A stretch of DNA of 64,000 bases, taken from contig NZ_JAGHQT010000001.1 of NCBI RefSeq assembly GCF_017744155.1, forward strand, positions 434,001-498,000. Direction: 5' to 3'. Source of the DNA: Endozoicomonas sp. G2_1. Lineage in GTDB: Bacteria > Pseudomonadota > Gammaproteobacteria > Enterobacterales > Alteromonadaceae. Below the pieces are notes generated by a model, which saw only the letters and a program-made list of their open reading frames with translations, was not told where the DNA came from and did not search any database. Position 1 is the stretch's first letter, and each line of letters begins with the position of its first letter. A program made the position numbers and the translations under genes. Positions 25,133 through 36,518 of the stretch are shown here, one piece after another.

Positions 25133-25390
25133 AATTAAACCTCTCTTTGATTCCTTATCGCAGTATTTCGCTTAATTGTGACAACATCATGACAATATTG
25201 AAATGATCATGATCTTGTTACATGAGCGATTACATTAAGATACACCAGCCGATAAAAAGTTCAACTATTTGGTCAATAAATTTTTTCTACCTTGTCAAGA
25301 GTTAATCTCTTAATAATTAAGCAGTTATATTTTAACGATAACCTATCCCCGTTCTAGAACACCTAAGAGCTCAAACCACACAACAAAAAC

Positions 25391-25409
25391 AGTAATGCAA
25401 ACCATTATC
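25391..25409 (-). promoter_or_regulatory. Probable Fur box upstream of the TonB-dependent receptor
   Basis: Read on the minus strand, GATAATGGTTTGCATTACT matches the 19-bp Fur consensus at 13 positions, with one perfect half (GATAATG). It lies about 65 bp before the receptor start, so iron repression is likely. Confidence 0.55.
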
Positions 25410-25473
25410 ATTTGTGGAATAATACCAAGCAATTAAATCATAAAAAACCATTGCTTTTACAAGGGGATAAATA

Positions 25474-27693
25474 TTGAAACCGATAAATAATGGCTTTGCC
25501 TATAGTGCAATAGCTGCTGCACTCTTTATGTCAATGAGTTCAGCCCATGCTGAACAAGAGCAACAACCGACAGAAAACGATATTGAAGTGGTTGAGGTAA
25601 TAGGTTCGGTCTCTCGTTTTGGCGCTACTAAGTCAAATACACCAATTGTGGAGACCTCGCGTTCAGTTTCGATTGAAAGTCTTAAAGACGCATTAGAAAA
25701 GGGCTCGTTAAATCTTTCACAAATGGTAACCTATCTGCCAGGAGTTACCGGAGAAACTTTTGGTTTTGCTACTCGTTCAGACAACATAACTATTCGCGGT
25801 TTAAGAGCACCGAGATACCGTGACTCAATTCAAGAACAATTTGGTAATTACAACGCTCCAAGAACGGAAATATTCACGCTTGAACAAGTAGAGGTGCTTA
25901 GGGGCCCAGCCTCAGTGCTTTATGGCCAAGGCTCGCCGGGCGGTATTGTCAATTACGTTAGTAAAACACCTCGCTCAGAAAACTTTGGTCAAGTAAATGC
26001 CCAAGTCGGCAACTTTGATCGTCGCCAACTCGGGGTTGATATCAACCGCGTACTCAATGACGACGCATCACTACAGGGCCGCTTTGTTGGTGTATACCGC
26101 GATTCGGGTACTCAAATTGAGCAAGTTAATGATGACACCTTAGTATTGATGCCGTCATTAACCTTTATGCCATCTGAAGAAACATCTTTGACCTTCATTG
26201 GTTTATATCAAGACTCAGATGTCGATACCGCAGCACAATTTATCCCAGTGCAAGGTACGTTAACACCGTTAGCCGACGGTAGTTTTTTGAACAGTAATGT
26301 TTACGCTGGTGAATCTGACTTCAATAAGCTAGAAACAAAGTCAACGCAAATTACTGTGTTGCTAGAACACGAAATTAACAATGACTTTACTCTTCACGGT
26401 ACAGCTTTATGGCGTGATGGTGAAGGCGACTACCACCAAGCGTGGCCAACTTTTAATCCAACTTTGCGCGGTCGCTACTTAAACGAATTGTTGGTGCAAA
26501 ACGGTGTTGTACCGCCAGGTGTTCCAACTGGCTTCACCGACACTACCGTAGCGAGAACCTTCCACCAAGCTGATAACGAATTTAAGCAATACGCGCTAGA
26601 TCTGCGTTTATCGGGTGAAATAGACACGGGTAATTTGTCTCATGAAATTTTAGTTGGCGCTCAATACCAAGATGTTGAAACAGACAGTAACTTTAGCCGA
26701 CTTACTGGTGGTGGCGTCTTACAAGGTGACTTCCGTTACATTTTAGATCTCGCCAACCCTGTCTATACCGGAGCACCTGAGCAAGCTGTTTTTGATGCTA
26801 TTTATCAAGACCGTCCAACCAACTTGGTCGAAGACATCGGTATTTACCTATCAGATCAAATTTCAATCGACAATTGGCGTATTACTCTCGGTGCGCGCTA
26901 TGACCAAGTTGACAATAAAACTCGCTCAGATATTGGCAACGCAGCAGAAAATGTCGCCAACGACGATAGTGCATTGTCACTCAGTGGCGGGGTTCTATAT
27001 CAATTCGACAATGGTTTGTCGCCATATATCAATTATTCTGAATCTTTTGAGACCGTTGTCGGTTTAACCGATACAGGTGCACAGCTCGATCCTCAAGAAG
27101 CCGAGCAAATTGAGTTTGGAGCAAAGTATGAACCTAATAATTTCCCTGGTTTATTCACGTTAGCTTATTTTGAAATTGATATTAATAACTTACCTGATCC
27201 AAATGCACTGCCTGGTCAGCAAGGCCAACAAAATGGCGAAGCAACTCTCAAAGGCTTCGAATTTGAGGGTAGATTTACACTTGGTGAGTTTAATTTCCAG
27301 CTTGCGTATACCGACCTTGATACTGAAGACCAAGACGGCTTGCAACTATCGGCAATTCCTGACACATCTGCGTCTGCTTGGGTAGTATGGCAACCTGAGG
27401 AGCTTTTACCAGGCTTTAGAGTTGGTACTGGTGTTCGTCATGTTGGCGAGAGTGTTTCAGCCATTAATAATGGTATTGCAACAGCACTAAGGCTTAGTCC
27501 ATTTGAATATGTTACGCCAGATTACACCTTGGTTGATTTATTGATTGGCTATAGCTTTAATGAAAACTTTGACATTGCGTTAAACGTGAGAAACTTAGCA
27601 GATAAGGACTATCAAACAGGTTGCTTATTCCGCGGCGACTGTTTCCCTGGTGTCCGCCGAACAGTGAATGCAAGCATAACATACTCATTCTAA
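25474..27693 (+). CDS. TonB-dependent siderophore-type outer-membrane receptor
   Basis: Outer-membrane barrel importing a ferric chelate with energy from TonB-ExbBD. The signal peptide ends at SSAHAEQ (about residue 27). A TonB-box-like IEVVEVIG follows, then the plug domain (LSQMVTYLPGVTGETFGFATRSDNITIRGL; VEVLRGPASVLYGQGSPGGIVNYVSK) and a barrel ending in the aromatic YSF. The 739 residues suit the FhuA/FcuA-like group. The start is TTG at 25474, preceded by AAGGGG at the right distance. A Fur box upstream supports a role in iron uptake; the ligand is unknown. Confidence 0.92.
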   Translation: MKPINNGFAYSAIAAALFMSMSSAHAEQEQQPTENDIEVVEVIGSVSRFGATKSNTPIVETSRSVSIESLKDALEKGSLNLSQMVTYLPGVTGETFGFATRSDNITIRGLRAPRYRDSIQEQFGNYNAPRTEIFTLEQVEVLRGPASVLYGQGSPGGIVNYVSKTPRSENFGQVNAQVGNFDRRQLGVDINRVLNDDASLQGRFVGVYRDSGTQIEQVNDDTLVLMPSLTFMPSEETSLTFIGLYQDSDVDTAAQFIPVQGTLTPLADGSFLNSNVYAGESDFNKLETKSTQITVLLEHEINNDFTLHGTALWRDGEGDYHQAWPTFNPTLRGRYLNELLVQNGVVPPGVPTGFTDTTVARTFHQADNEFKQYALDLRLSGEIDTGNLSHEILVGAQYQDVETDSNFSRLTGGGVLQGDFRYILDLANPVYTGAPEQAVFDAIYQDRPTNLVEDIGIYLSDQISIDNWRITLGARYDQVDNKTRSDIGNAAENVANDDSALSLSGGVLYQFDNGLSPYINYSESFETVVGLTDTGAQLDPQEAEQIEFGAKYEPNNFPGLFTLAYFEIDINNLPDPNALPGQQGQQNGEATLKGFEFEGRFTLGEFNFQLAYTDLDTEDQDGLQLSAIPDTSASAWVVWQPEELLPGFRVGTGVRHVGESVSAINNGIATALRLSPFEYVTPDYTLVDLLIGYSFNENFDIALNVRNLADKDYQTGCLFRGDCFPGVRRTVNASITYSF

Positions 27694-27802
27694 TCAAACA
27701 TTTGGTCAACATTATTTGATCTTTGATTGAAGTCGTAGTGTTTGTCTTAACTAGTTAATTTAGTCGAGGCAAATACTTGCTTCAGTCATGTGACTAGATC
27801 AA

Positions 27803-28294
27803 CTAGTTATACTCTTCTCTGAAGCCTGTTGCTTTGCCAAATAATAGACCTCCTACCCCGCCAGCTAATAACTGCAGATAAAAACCCCAACCTCGTGCGC
27901 CAGCAATTAGATGAATATTCATGATTGAGCCAATAGCTGTTAAGACAATAACCAAGGCGATAATGCCTGCGCCAGCAAAAAGTATGGTGCGGTACTGCTT
28001 TATATTCGTGTGTTTTGTGCTCTGTCGACTAACAAAATAACCTTTGAGTTGCTTAACCAACCAACCGGAAAATAAAAAAGCGAGCAGTAATGCCAGCGCA
28101 ATGATAACACCATAAGTGGGCAACAAACCGAGCCAATCATCAAGCGTCAAGCTAATGCGATCTTGCCAGCTAACAGCAATATCGATGTTGGTTAACTGAT
28201 TGACAATGTACTGGCTATGGAACAAGCTAGCGAGAGAAAAAGTCAGCAACCAAGAAACAAAAAACGAAGGAAAATAGCGTGTTACAAATCCCAT
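27803..28294 (-). CDS. Hypothetical four-helix membrane protein
   Basis: Unrecognised 163-residue protein with about four hydrophobic segments: FPSFFVSWLLTFSLASLF (near 9-26), YGVIIALALLLAFLFSGWLV (near 59-78), ILFAGAGIIALVIVLTAIG (near 104-122) and a Gly-rich one, WGFYLQLLAGGVGGLLFG (near 138-155). No enzymatic motif. Its ATG lies inside the 5' end of the divergent sugar dehydrogenase gene (16-bp overlap). A later start would remove the first helix, so this start is kept. Confidence 0.7.
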   Translation of the reverse strand: MGFVTRYFPSFFVSWLLTFSLASLFHSQYIVNQLTNIDIAVSWQDRISLTLDDWLGLLPTYGVIIALALLLAFLFSGWLVKQLKGYFVSRQSTKHTNIKQYRTILFAGAGIIALVIVLTAIGSIMNIHLIAGARGWGFYLQLLAGGVGGLLFGKATGFREEYN

Positions 28295-29493
28295 GGTTAT
28301 CTCGTCACAAAAAAAGCGCTGTCGACTACCCTATCAGAGCCAATCGGGGTAAACAATTGCTGGCAACAAGTTTTGTGCTGACGTGGTCACTATTGTTGCC
28401 CTACTCTGCCCATGCGATTACAGAGCCACAAAAAACATCGAGCACGACATTACCAACCGAAAACTACCGAGTAAAAACGGTTGCAACGGGCTTAAATTCG
28501 CCGTGGAGCATAGTGCAATTGCCTAATGGTACTTGGCTAATCACCGAGCGCGATGGTCATATCGTGATCGTAAAAGAAGAGTCGCAGTCGCGGACAAAGT
28601 TGGCACTGCAAGGCTTATTTGTTGCTGGCCAAGGTGGCTTACTCGATATCGTATTAGCGTCAGATTATAGTGAGTCTAAAACGCTTTTCTTCACTTATGC
28701 CCAAGGGCAACTAAGCGCTAATCGCCTCGTGGTTGCCAAGGCAACCTTTGATGGCAATAGCTTTTCTAAACCGCAGGTAATTTATCAAGTTGCCACCGAC
28801 AAAGGTACACCGCAACACTATGCCGGCAGACTATTAATGCTGCCCGACAACACTTTGCTGTTTTCAAGTGGCGACGGTTTTGACTACCGAGAACAAGCTC
28901 AGATAAAAACGAGCCAGTTGGGTAAGCTACTGCGGATTAACCTCGACGGCACGATTCCAAATGACAATCCTTTTATCGAACACCAAAATCAAGCCGCACA
29001 TGCGGTATTTTCACTCGGTCATCGCAATACACAAGGCCTAGTCTACGATTATGACAGTGGTCAAATTGTCAGCCATGAACATGGTCCCGCAGGTGGAGAC
29101 GAGTTAAATTACATTAGCGCCGGGAATAATTACGGCTGGCCAGTCATTACTTATGGCAAAGACTATTCACAAGCGCGCATTTCGCCGTTTACCGAGTACC
29201 CGGGTATGCAACTACCCAGTGTTAACTGGACACCGTCGATTGCACCTTCGGGCATGGCTTACTACGGCAAAAATCAGCAAAGCTTTGCATCACTACAAGG
29301 ACAGGTATTGGTCACAACGCTAGTTGATAGAAAACTTTATGCTGTTGACTTAAACGATGAAAACTTTGTCCAAGCCAATGTCTTTCCAGAGGTAACTGGG
29401 CGGCTAAGGGATGTTGTTGTCACCGCAAATGGCAATGTTGCAGTGCTGACCGACGGAAAAGCGGCAGAGCTTATAGTGATAACAGCTAACTGA
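28279..29493 (+). CDS. PQQ-dependent aldose/glucose dehydrogenase-like protein (YliI/Asd family)
   Basis: Periplasmic six-bladed beta-propeller oxidoreductase that oxidises aldose sugars using PQQ. Family motifs are LNSPWSIVQLPNGTWLITERDGHIVIV near residue 74, the catalytic-loop region GGLLDIVLASDY, GHRNTQGLVYDYDSGQIVSHEHGPAGGDELNYI, and NYGWPVITYGKDY near residue 290. The signal peptide (LLATSFVLTWSLLLPYSAHA) follows an unusually long 25-residue polar leader. GTG at 28279 is chosen for its GAAGGA ribosome site. No PQQ synthesis genes are in the window. Confidence 0.9.
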   Translation: MLQIPWLSRHKKSAVDYPIRANRGKQLLATSFVLTWSLLLPYSAHAITEPQKTSSTTLPTENYRVKTVATGLNSPWSIVQLPNGTWLITERDGHIVIVKEESQSRTKLALQGLFVAGQGGLLDIVLASDYSESKTLFFTYAQGQLSANRLVVAKATFDGNSFSKPQVIYQVATDKGTPQHYAGRLLMLPDNTLLFSSGDGFDYREQAQIKTSQLGKLLRINLDGTIPNDNPFIEHQNQAAHAVFSLGHRNTQGLVYDYDSGQIVSHEHGPAGGDELNYISAGNNYGWPVITYGKDYSQARISPFTEYPGMQLPSVNWTPSIAPSGMAYYGKNQQSFASLQGQVLVTTLVDRKLYAVDLNDENFVQANVFPEVTGRLRDVVVTANGNVAVLTDGKAAELIVITAN

Positions 29494-29573
29494 GTTCAAT
29501 TAAAAAGTACTTGATGTACCATGAAGCCGGTAGCAAGCGATTTTAGCTAACGACAAAAGCCGTCAACTGTTAA

Positions 29574-31151
29574 TCACTTATCATTGGCTGTTTGTTCAGT
29601 TTGCTCTGTCGAATCAGCTACTTCTTCTGATACTGGTTGTTCCAACGTAGGTTCTTGGCTAGCCTCAGGCGATACTTGGGTGTTTTGTTGCGCTTGTTGT
29701 GCTTGTTGCTCAATCGCTAACAGGCGCTGCTTTTCCGCTTCTTGGGCTAACTCTTGTTCCGCCAACATCGCTTGCTGCGCTTCTTTACGGCGCTTGTCGT
29801 CCATCCAAGTTAAGGTGTCGTAGTAACGGCGAATATTTTCTACATAGTGAACGGGTTCATCACCACGGGCGTAGCCGTATTTGGTTTTTTTGTAGTATTT
29901 CTTTTGCTTTAACAGCGGCAAGCGCTTTTTCACTTCAACCCAACGGTCGGGGTCGCCGCCTTGTTGCTGAGTAATAATACGGGCGTCGTTTAAATGGCCA
30001 AAACCAACATTGTACGAGGCCAGCGCAAACCAAGTGCGATCGGGTTCGGGAATTCGATCGGGCATGCGGTCAATGAGCTGTTTAAAGTATTTTGCGCCAC
30101 CGCGAATACTTTGCTCAGCATCTAAGCGGCTTTTGACCCCCATTTGCTTGGCGGTCGCCAAAGTCAACATCATCATACCGCGGACACCTGTGTACGAACG
30201 CGCTTTTGGTCGCCAATGAGACTCTTGATAACTGATGGCCGCCAGCAAGCGCCAGTCGAGATCTTGACCGTACTGTTCAAACAGGGCTTGGTACTTAGGC
30301 AAGGTGCTATCAACGGCTTTGATAAAGGTACGGGTATCAACATAGTTAAATTGTTCAACATGGCCGTAGTATTTATCATCGAGCGCCAGCAAGGTTCCGT
30401 CGTGGTGAACTTTGCCGTAAAACTCAATCAAGCTGGCATAAATTGAATCATCCCCTTGTTTTGACACCGCCCAAGCCAGTGATTCAGGCTCTTTAATGGT
30501 AAAACCGATACTGATTTCGGGATAATAGCGGCGATTAATTGCCAACGAATGACTATCAATAACCGTGTAGTTAACCTCATCCGCCAATACTTTTAATAAA
30601 ATTTCTTCGCTATCAAGCTCGTGGGTCAACTGCCAATCCAGTTCAGGGTTGTCTAATTTTAAGGTTTCGAGGTGTTCTTCGTAGCTAGAGTTTGCGACCA
30701 CCATTAAGCTGCCACCGGCTAAGTCTGCTAACTTGCGCGGGCGAATATTGCCTTGTTTAAACACCAGCTTTTGGGTGATTTCGTTATAGCTTGGCGCAAA
30801 GTTGTATTTTTTTAAACGCTTGGGGGTAACAGTTAAATTGGCGGCGAGGAAGTCGACTTCACCGCGGTCGAGTTTGGGAAAGAGCTCTGCCAAGCTGTAA
30901 CTGGGGACAATTTTCAGTTCAACGCCGAGATAATCGGCGTACTTTTGCGCGAGTTCATACTCAAAGCCGGCGGGGCCTTCGACATCGATATAATAACTAT
31001 GGGGGCCAAATAAGGTACCAACCGTGACGTAACCGCGATCGAGAATCCTTTTTATACTTGGCGTTTGCTGCTCCACTTGGCAGCCAGATAAGGCGAATAA
31101 CGCCAAGCCAGCAAAACACCAAAAGACAATCGCAAAACAAGCTTTTCTCAT
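29574..31151 (-). CDS. mltF: Membrane-bound lytic murein transglycosylase F
   Basis: Cleaves peptidoglycan glycan strands to 1,6-anhydromuropeptides. It has an N-terminal lipoprotein-like signal ([15 protein letters not shown]), a solute-binding-type module ([38 protein letters not shown]) and a C-terminal SLT domain with the catalytic Glu in [27 protein letters not shown] (near residue 310). At 525 residues it carries a Gln/Glu-rich, low-complexity tail of about 60 residues ([20 protein letters not shown]). It lies divergent from purL, where mltF commonly sits. Confidence 0.95.
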   Translation of the reverse strand: MRKACFAIVFWCFAGLALFALSGCQVEQQTPSIKRILDRGYVTVGTLFGPHSYYIDVEGPAGFEYELAQKYADYLGVELKIVPSYSLAELFPKLDRGEVDFLAANLTVTPKRLKKYNFAPSYNEITQKLVFKQGNIRPRKLADLAGGSLMVVANSSYEEHLETLKLDNPELDWQLTHELDSEEILLKVLADEVNYTVIDSHSLAINRRYYPEISIGFTIKEPESLAWAVSKQGDDSIYASLIEFYGKVHHDGTLLALDDKYYGHVEQFNYVDTRTFIKAVDSTLPKYQALFEQYGQDLDWRLLAAISYQESHWRPKARSYTGVRGMMMLTLATAKQMGVKSRLDAEQSIRGGAKYFKQLIDRMPDRIPEPDRTWFALASYNVGFGHLNDARIITQQQGGDPDRWVEVKKRLPLLKQKKYYKKTKYGYARGDEPVHYVENIRRYYDTLTWMDDKRRKEAQQAMLAEQELAQEAEKQRLLAIEQQAQQAQQNTQVSPEASQEPTLEQPVSEEVADSTEQTEQTANDK

Positions 31152-31252
31152 CTTAATACAGAGACTCAGATTGATAAAATTCCATTTTTCATTGTCTCGT
31201 TATTTTGCCTTTTATCAAAGTAATTTTTTCAACTTATTGTCGTTTTTACTGC

Positions 31253-31281
31253 TTACCAAAGGCTGAGAATTCAACTATAAT
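31253..31281 (+). promoter_or_regulatory. Predicted purL promoter
   Basis: TTACCA (31253-31258) and a perfect TATAAT (31276-31281) are 17 bp apart, about 70 bp before the purL start. A GCAAACG half-site (near 31312) recalls a PurR operator but lacks its second half. Confidence 0.55.
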
Positions 31282-31353
31282 ACGCGCGATTTTTACCCAA
31301 CAACACTAGTAGCAAACGCTATTGGTATAAATCCAACCCTGGTGAATTACAAT

Positions 31354-34300
31354 ATGTCGATGTTGATTAAAACACTTCGTGGCGCGCCGGCTTTATCTGA
31401 CTTTAGAGTCGAAAAGCTACTCAAACAGTGCGCTCAGTTAGACCTTCCGGTACGTGATATCTACGCAGAATACCAACATTTTGCCCACTTATCTGCCGAC
31501 CTTGGCCCCGACGAGCAAGCCGTATTAGACAAACTGCTAACCTACGGTCCGAAAATAGAAGAACACCAACCCAACGGCCTTTTTCTCCTCGTCACTCCTC
31601 GCCCCGGCACCATTTCCCCCTGGTCTTCTAAATCAACCGACATCGCCCACAACTGCGGCCTCAACCAAGTAATCAGATTAGAGCGCGGCTTAGCCTACTA
31701 CATTGATATTGATACCAGCGACAGCGATCGCGCCAGCCAATTGAGCGAAAACCAATTAAGCGCCTTAAAGGGCTTGTTGCACGATCGCATGATGGAAGTG
31801 ATATTAACCGACAGCAATGACAGCCAATTGTTATTCGCCAGTGCTGAGCCCGGTGAGTTAACGTCAGTCGATATTTTAGCGGATGGCCGCGAAGCACTTG
31901 CTAAGGCCAATATCGATTTAGGCTTAGCCTTAGCTGATGACGAAATTGATTATTTAGTTGAGAACTTCACCAAGCTGGGTCGCAACCCGAACGACATCGA
32001 ACTTTACATGTTCGCACAAGCGAACTCAGAGCACTGTCGCCACAAAATTTTTAACGCCGATTGGACTATCGACGGTGAAAAACAGCCAAAGTCGCTGTTT
32101 AAAATGATTAAAAATACCTATGAGCACAACCCCGATAACGTGTTAAGTGCATACAAAGACAACGCTGCGGTAATGGTAGGTTCTCAGGCCGGTCGTTTCT
32201 TCCCAAATCCTGACACCAAAGAATACGGTTACAACCACGAAGATATTCAAATTTTGATGAAGGTTGAAACCCATAACCACCCTACTGCTATTTCCCCTTA
32301 CCCGGGTGCAGCCACGGGTTCAGGTGGTGAAATTCGCGATGAAGGCGCAACGGGTATTGGTTCTAAGCCAAAAGCGGGCTTGGTTGGTTTTACCGTGTCT
32401 AACTTGCGTATTCCGGGCTTTGAACAGCCATGGGAAACCGATTACGGCAAGCCAGAGCGCATTGTAAATGCTCTAGATATTATGATTGAAGGCCCGCTCG
32501 GTGGCGCTGCTTTCAATAACGAATTCGGTCGTCCAAATATTTTAGGCTACTTCCGTACCTATGAAGAAAATGTCCACTCATTTAACGGTGAAGAAGTGCG
32601 CGGTTATCACAAGCCAATCATGCTTGCTGGTGGCTTGGGTAATATTCGCGACTCGCACGTGCAAAAAGGTGAAATCAACGTTGGCGCTAACCTGATTGCT
32701 TTAGGTGGTCCAGCGATGAACATCGGCCTTGGTGGCGGCGCGGCATCTTCAATGGCATCTGGTCAATCAGCCGAAGATTTAGATTTTGCTTCAGTTCAGC
32801 GTGAGAACCCAGAAATGGAGCGCCGCTGTCAGGAAGTGATCGATCGCTGTTGGCAACTAGGCGACGACAACCCAATTCTGTTTATTCACGATGTTGGCGC
32901 TGGTGGCTTATCAAACGCCTTCCCAGAGCTAGTGTCTGACGGTGGTCGCGGCGGTAACTTTGAACTGCGCAATGTACCAAACGACGAGCGCAGCATGTCG
33001 CCACTTGAAATTTGGTGTAACGAATCACAAGAGCGTTACGTACTTGCGGTAAACGACGAGCAATTGCCACTGTTCACTGAAATCTGTCAACGTGAGCGCG
33101 CACCATTTGCGGTAGTTGGCCGTGCCACTGAAGAAGAGCATTTAACACTCACTGACTCGCATTTTGACGCCTGCCCTACCAAAAGTAAACCAATTGATCT
33201 TTCATTAGACATTTTACTTGGCAAGCCGCCGAAAATGCACCGTGATGTTGAGAGTAAAACCGAAACTGGCAAAGTACTTGAGCTTAGCGAGGTTTCAGTC
33301 GCTGATGCTGCCGATCGCTTGCTGCGTTTACCAACCATTGCCGAGAAGACCTTTTTAATTACAATAGGTGACCGCAGTGTCACAGGTATGGTAGCACGCG
33401 ATCAAATGGTTGGCCCATGGCAAGTACCCGTTGCCGACTGTGCAGTAACCACAGCAGCACTTGATACTTATCACGGTGAAGCCATGTCTATGGGTGAGCG
33501 CACACCGGTTGCCTTGCTTAACTATGGCGCTTCTGCCCGTTTAGCGGTAGCTGAATCATTAACCAATATTGCTTCTGCTGATATTGGCGATTTAAATCGC
33601 ATTAAACTTTCAGCTAACTGGATGGCTGCTGCTGGTCATCCGGGCGAAGACGCAGGCCTATACGAAGCAGTTAAAGCCGTTGGTGAAGAACTTTGTCCGG
33701 CGTTAGGTCTAACCATCCCTGTTGGTAAAGACTCAATGTCGATGAAGACCAAGTGGCAACAAGATGGTAAAGCTGGCCTTGAAGATCGTTCAGTAACAGC
33801 ACCGCTGTCATTAGTGATTACCGCTTTTGGTCGCGTTGAAGATGTTCGCAAAACGGTAACGCCAGAGCTTCGCACCGACCAGGGCGAAAGTCGCATTGTC
33901 GCGATTGATTTATCAGGCGGTAAAAACCGCTTAGGTGGCTCGTGTTTAGCGCAGGTATACAAACAGCTTGGCACCGAAACGCCAGACGTCGACAGCGCTG
34001 AAACCCTAAAAGGTTTCTTCAACGCAATGCAAACTTTAGTGGCTGAGCAAAAACTTCTTGCCTATCACGATCGCAGTGATGGTGGTCTCTTCACAACAGT
34101 TGCTGAAATGGCGTTTGCCGGTCACACAGGTGTTGATATTGACCTTAGCAAACTGGGCGGCTCAGATTTAGAAGTACTGTTTAACGAAGAGCTAGGTGCT
34201 GTTATCCAAATTCGCGAAACTGATGTTGACGCTGTTCACAAAGTTTTTGCCAACCATGGCATCCTCGATTTATGCACCGACATCGGCCGCTTAAATGATA

Positions 34301-35319
34301 CCGATACGATTTCATTTAGCCGTAATGGTGAAACTGTATTGGAAAATAGCCGTACCTACTTCCGCACTGTTTGGGCAGAAACAACATTAAAAATGCAGGC
34401 GATGCGTGACAACCCAGAGTGTGCACAAGAAGAGTTCGACGTTAAGTTTGACACTGAAGACCCAGGCTTAAACGCTAAGCTTAGCTTTGATATCAACGAA
34501 GATATCGTCGCTGACTTAATTGTTAAAGATGCCCAGGCGGGTACCAACCCGAAAGTTGCGATTTTGCGTGAACAAGGGGTTAACTCTCACGTTGAAATGG
34601 CAGCGGCATTTGATCGCGCCGGCTTTAACGCCATTGACGTCCACATGTCAGATATTCTCGCTGGTCGCGTTGATTTAGCTAACTTTACTGGCTTAGTTGC
34701 GTGTGGTGGTTTCTCTTACGGTGACGTATTGGGTGCAGGTGAAGGTTGGGCGAAATCTATTTTGTTCAACGCCGATGCCCGCGCCATGTTTAAGGCTTTC
34801 TTCGAACGCCCTGAAACCTTCTCACTTGGTGTTTGTAATGGCTGTCAAATGCTATCAAACCTAAAAGAAATCATTCCGGGTAGTGACGCTTGGCCACATT
34901 TCGTCCAAAATGAATCTGAGCGTTTTGAAGCGCGTTTCTCTTTGGTTGAAATTCAAGAAAGCCCGTCAATCTTCTTCAAAGGTATGGCTGGTTCAAGAAT
35001 GCCAATTGCCGTTTCTCACGGTGAAGGTCGCGCAGAGTTTGCTTCTGACGAAGCGGTTGATGCCGCCAACAATTCAGGCACAGTGGCAATGCGTTACGTC
35101 AACAACTACGGTGATGTTACCGAAACCTATCCTGCCAACCCGAATGGCTCGCCAGACGGTATTACCTCGTTAACTACTACTGATGGTCGCGTCACCATTA
35201 TGATGCCACACCCTGAGCGCGTCTTTAGAACGGTCGCTAACTCGTGGCATCCGGATAACTGGGGTGAAGACTCACCTTGGGTACGCATGTTCCGCAATGC
35301 CCGTAAGTTTGTCGGTTAA
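31354..35319 (+). CDS. purL: Phosphoribosylformylglycinamidine synthase (large type)
   Basis: Fourth step of purine synthesis: amidates FGAR with glutamine-derived ammonia and ATP. About 1321 residues, the fused form typical of gammaproteobacteria. Visible parts are the N-terminal [23 protein letters not shown], the AIRS-like ATP sites ([44 protein letters not shown]), and the glutaminase with nucleophile Cys in [14 protein letters not shown] and His-Glu in MMPHPERVF. The frame is open from GTG 31342, but I start at ATG 31354 because GGTGA precedes it at proper distance and homologues begin there. Followed by a strong terminator. Confidence 0.97.
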   Translation: MSMLIKTLRGAPALSDFRVEKLLKQCAQLDLPVRDIYAEYQHFAHLSADLGPDEQAVLDKLLTYGPKIEEHQPNGLFLLVTPRPGTISPWSSKSTDIAHNCGLNQVIRLERGLAYYIDIDTSDSDRASQLSENQLSALKGLLHDRMMEVILTDSNDSQLLFASAEPGELTSVDILADGREALAKANIDLGLALADDEIDYLVENFTKLGRNPNDIELYMFAQANSEHCRHKIFNADWTIDGEKQPKSLFKMIKNTYEHNPDNVLSAYKDNAAVMVGSQAGRFFPNPDTKEYGYNHEDIQILMKVETHNHPTAISPYPGAATGSGGEIRDEGATGIGSKPKAGLVGFTVSNLRIPGFEQPWETDYGKPERIVNALDIMIEGPLGGAAFNNEFGRPNILGYFRTYEENVHSFNGEEVRGYHKPIMLAGGLGNIRDSHVQKGEINVGANLIALGGPAMNIGLGGGAASSMASGQSAEDLDFASVQRENPEMERRCQEVIDRCWQLGDDNPILFIHDVGAGGLSNAFPELVSDGGRGGNFELRNVPNDERSMSPLEIWCNESQERYVLAVNDEQLPLFTEICQRERAPFAVVGRATEEEHLTLTDSHFDACPTKSKPIDLSLDILLGKPPKMHRDVESKTETGKVLELSEVSVADAADRLLRLPTIAEKTFLITIGDRSVTGMVARDQMVGPWQVPVADCAVTTAALDTYHGEAMSMGERTPVALLNYGASARLAVAESLTNIASADIGDLNRIKLSANWMAAAGHPGEDAGLYEAVKAVGEELCPALGLTIPVGKDSMSMKTKWQQDGKAGLEDRSVTAPLSLVITAFGRVEDVRKTVTPELRTDQGESRIVAIDLSGGKNRLGGSCLAQVYKQLGTETPDVDSAETLKGFFNAMQTLVAEQKLLAYHDRSDGGLFTTVAEMAFAGHTGVDIDLSKLGGSDLEVLFNEELGAVIQIRETDVDAVHKVFANHGILDLCTDIGRLNDTDTISFSRNGETVLENSRTYFRTVWAETTLKMQAMRDNPECAQEEFDVKFDTEDPGLNAKLSFDINEDIVADLIVKDAQAGTNPKVAILREQGVNSHVEMAAAFDRAGFNAIDVHMSDILAGRVDLANFTGLVACGGFSYGDVLGAGEGWAKSILFNADARAMFKAFFERPETFSLGVCNGCQMLSNLKEIIPGSDAWPHFVQNESERFEARFSLVEIQESPSIFFKGMAGSRMPIAVSHGEGRAEFASDEAVDAANNSGTVAMRYVNNYGDVTETYPANPNGSPDGITSLTTTDGRVTIMMPHPERVFRTVANSWHPDNWGEDSPWVRMFRNARKFVG

Positions 35320-35340
35320 CTGACACTTACTCGTTAACTA

Positions 35341-35369
35341 AAAAAACCAGCACAATGTGCTGGTTTTTT
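35341..35369. terminator. Bidirectional terminator after purL
   Basis: AAAAAACCAGCAC and GTGCTGGTTTTTT form a perfect 13-bp stem around AAT. It serves purL and the converging PH-domain gene. Confidence 0.9.
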
Positions 35370-35440
35370 ATTGCTCGCTCAGTCACCTTAACGACCAATC
35401 ATTAACTTTACTGACAATCAGCTACAAACATTAATTTCAA

Positions 35441-35818
35441 TTAAGCCAAGACATATTCACTAATATATCGATTGAACGTGACTAAATCGAACGAGCCTCT
35501 AATTTCAAAGCGCACTTTGCCAAGCTCACTAATATACAACTCGATTTCACTGTCTAAATCAAAGGTGCCGGAAGTTTCAACCGAAAACGCCTGAATCTTG
35601 CTATATGGCAATGACGTATAGTCAACCTTAGAGCCAGTTATTCCTTGAACATTTGCCGCAATCACCCGTTTATTGGTGAACACCACTTGGTCTCGAATTG
35701 TTTTAAAAGCGGCAAATATATGTTCGCCATCAATTAGAAATTTGTGGAAATCTTCGCGTGCTTTGTCGTTTTCAATCGGTTTCAGCTTAAAAATCGACGA
35801 ATTTTTAAAATCAATCAT
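35441..35818 (-). CDS. Bacterial PH-domain protein
   Basis: A 125-residue cytosolic protein with the bacterial pleckstrin-homology-like fold. The segment DGEHIFAAFKTIRDQVVFTNKRVIAANVQGITGSKVDYTSLPYSKIQAFSVET (about residues 30-85) shows the family's TNKRVI and SLPYSKI motifs. The beta-rich rest ends in a short helix (FNRYISEYVL). Function is unknown in most bacteria. It stands alone, with an AAGGATA ribosome site. Confidence 0.85.
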   Translation of the reverse strand: MIDFKNSSIFKLKPIENDKAREDFHKFLIDGEHIFAAFKTIRDQVVFTNKRVIAANVQGITGSKVDYTSLPYSKIQAFSVETSGTFDLDSEIELYISELGKVRFEIRGSFDLVTFNRYISEYVLA

Positions 35819-35876
35819 TAAATATCCTTACCAGAACTAGTATGACTAACACCATAAACCATCTACCAATTAACGA

Positions 35877-36401
35877 CTAGTTCGATTCGACTAAGACTTT
35901 CAAATTTGCCAACCCAGTTTCAAAATCAGGCCCAACCATGCTGTCCATCATCACCGCAAAATAGCGATTAACGGGGTTACTGCCGACATCGCCGTAATCA
36001 AGCCAAATAACTCTTGTTTGTTGTCCTTGGTCGATAAACTCAAACTCGCCAGTAGAGCCCATTTCAAACTCAGGGAAGTAGAGGCTGTATACCATCATTT
36101 TATTGGGTATGAGGGTTTTAATTTGCATCTCACCGCTGCCCTCACTGTCACTTTGCCAGCTAGATTTCATGCCAACAGCAGCAACTCGACCTTGATACGT
36201 TACCGTCATTTGTGGATCCCGTTGAAACCAAACGCCCCATTGCCGCCACTGCTTTAAGTCAGCAACTTTTGGATAGACTTTTTCAACCGGTGCATTAATG
36301 GTTATTGACCTTTCAACGCGAAACTCTGACGGCAGTAAAAAGCCGACCAGTAAAAACAGTGCGACGATACCAAAGAATATGATAATGAGCTTTTTAATCA
36401 T
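35877..36401 (-). CDS. SRPBCC-family protein with N-terminal membrane anchor
   Basis: A 174-residue protein: one N-terminal helix (KKLIIIFFGIVALFLLVGFLLP) followed by a START/polyketide-cyclase-like domain (RSITINAPVEKVYPKVADLKQWRQWGVWF ... EFIDQGQQTRVIWLDYGDVG). The frame is open further upstream to 36479, but ATG 36401 has a GAGAGG ribosome site 6 nt before it and begins right at the membrane helix, so it is preferred. The ligand is unknown. Confidence 0.85.
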   Translation of the reverse strand: MIKKLIIIFFGIVALFLLVGFLLPSEFRVERSITINAPVEKVYPKVADLKQWRQWGVWFQRDPQMTVTYQGRVAAVGMKSSWQSDSEGSGEMQIKTLIPNKMMVYSLYFPEFEMGSTGEFEFIDQGQQTRVIWLDYGDVGSNPVNRYFAVMMDSMVGPDFETGLANLKVLVESN

Positions 36402-36518
36402 TTTAGGCCTCTCGTTAATTATTGTTTTATTTGCCTTTACTACATGCCAAAGATAGTCTGTTAAACTGATTTTTAGCAAGTGAAAAAAAGCTGAAACTAA
36501 AAACGGCTAACTAAGTTC

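Noticed and set aside
31300-31330. PurR operator for purL
   Set aside because: Only one half-site (GCAAACG) is present.
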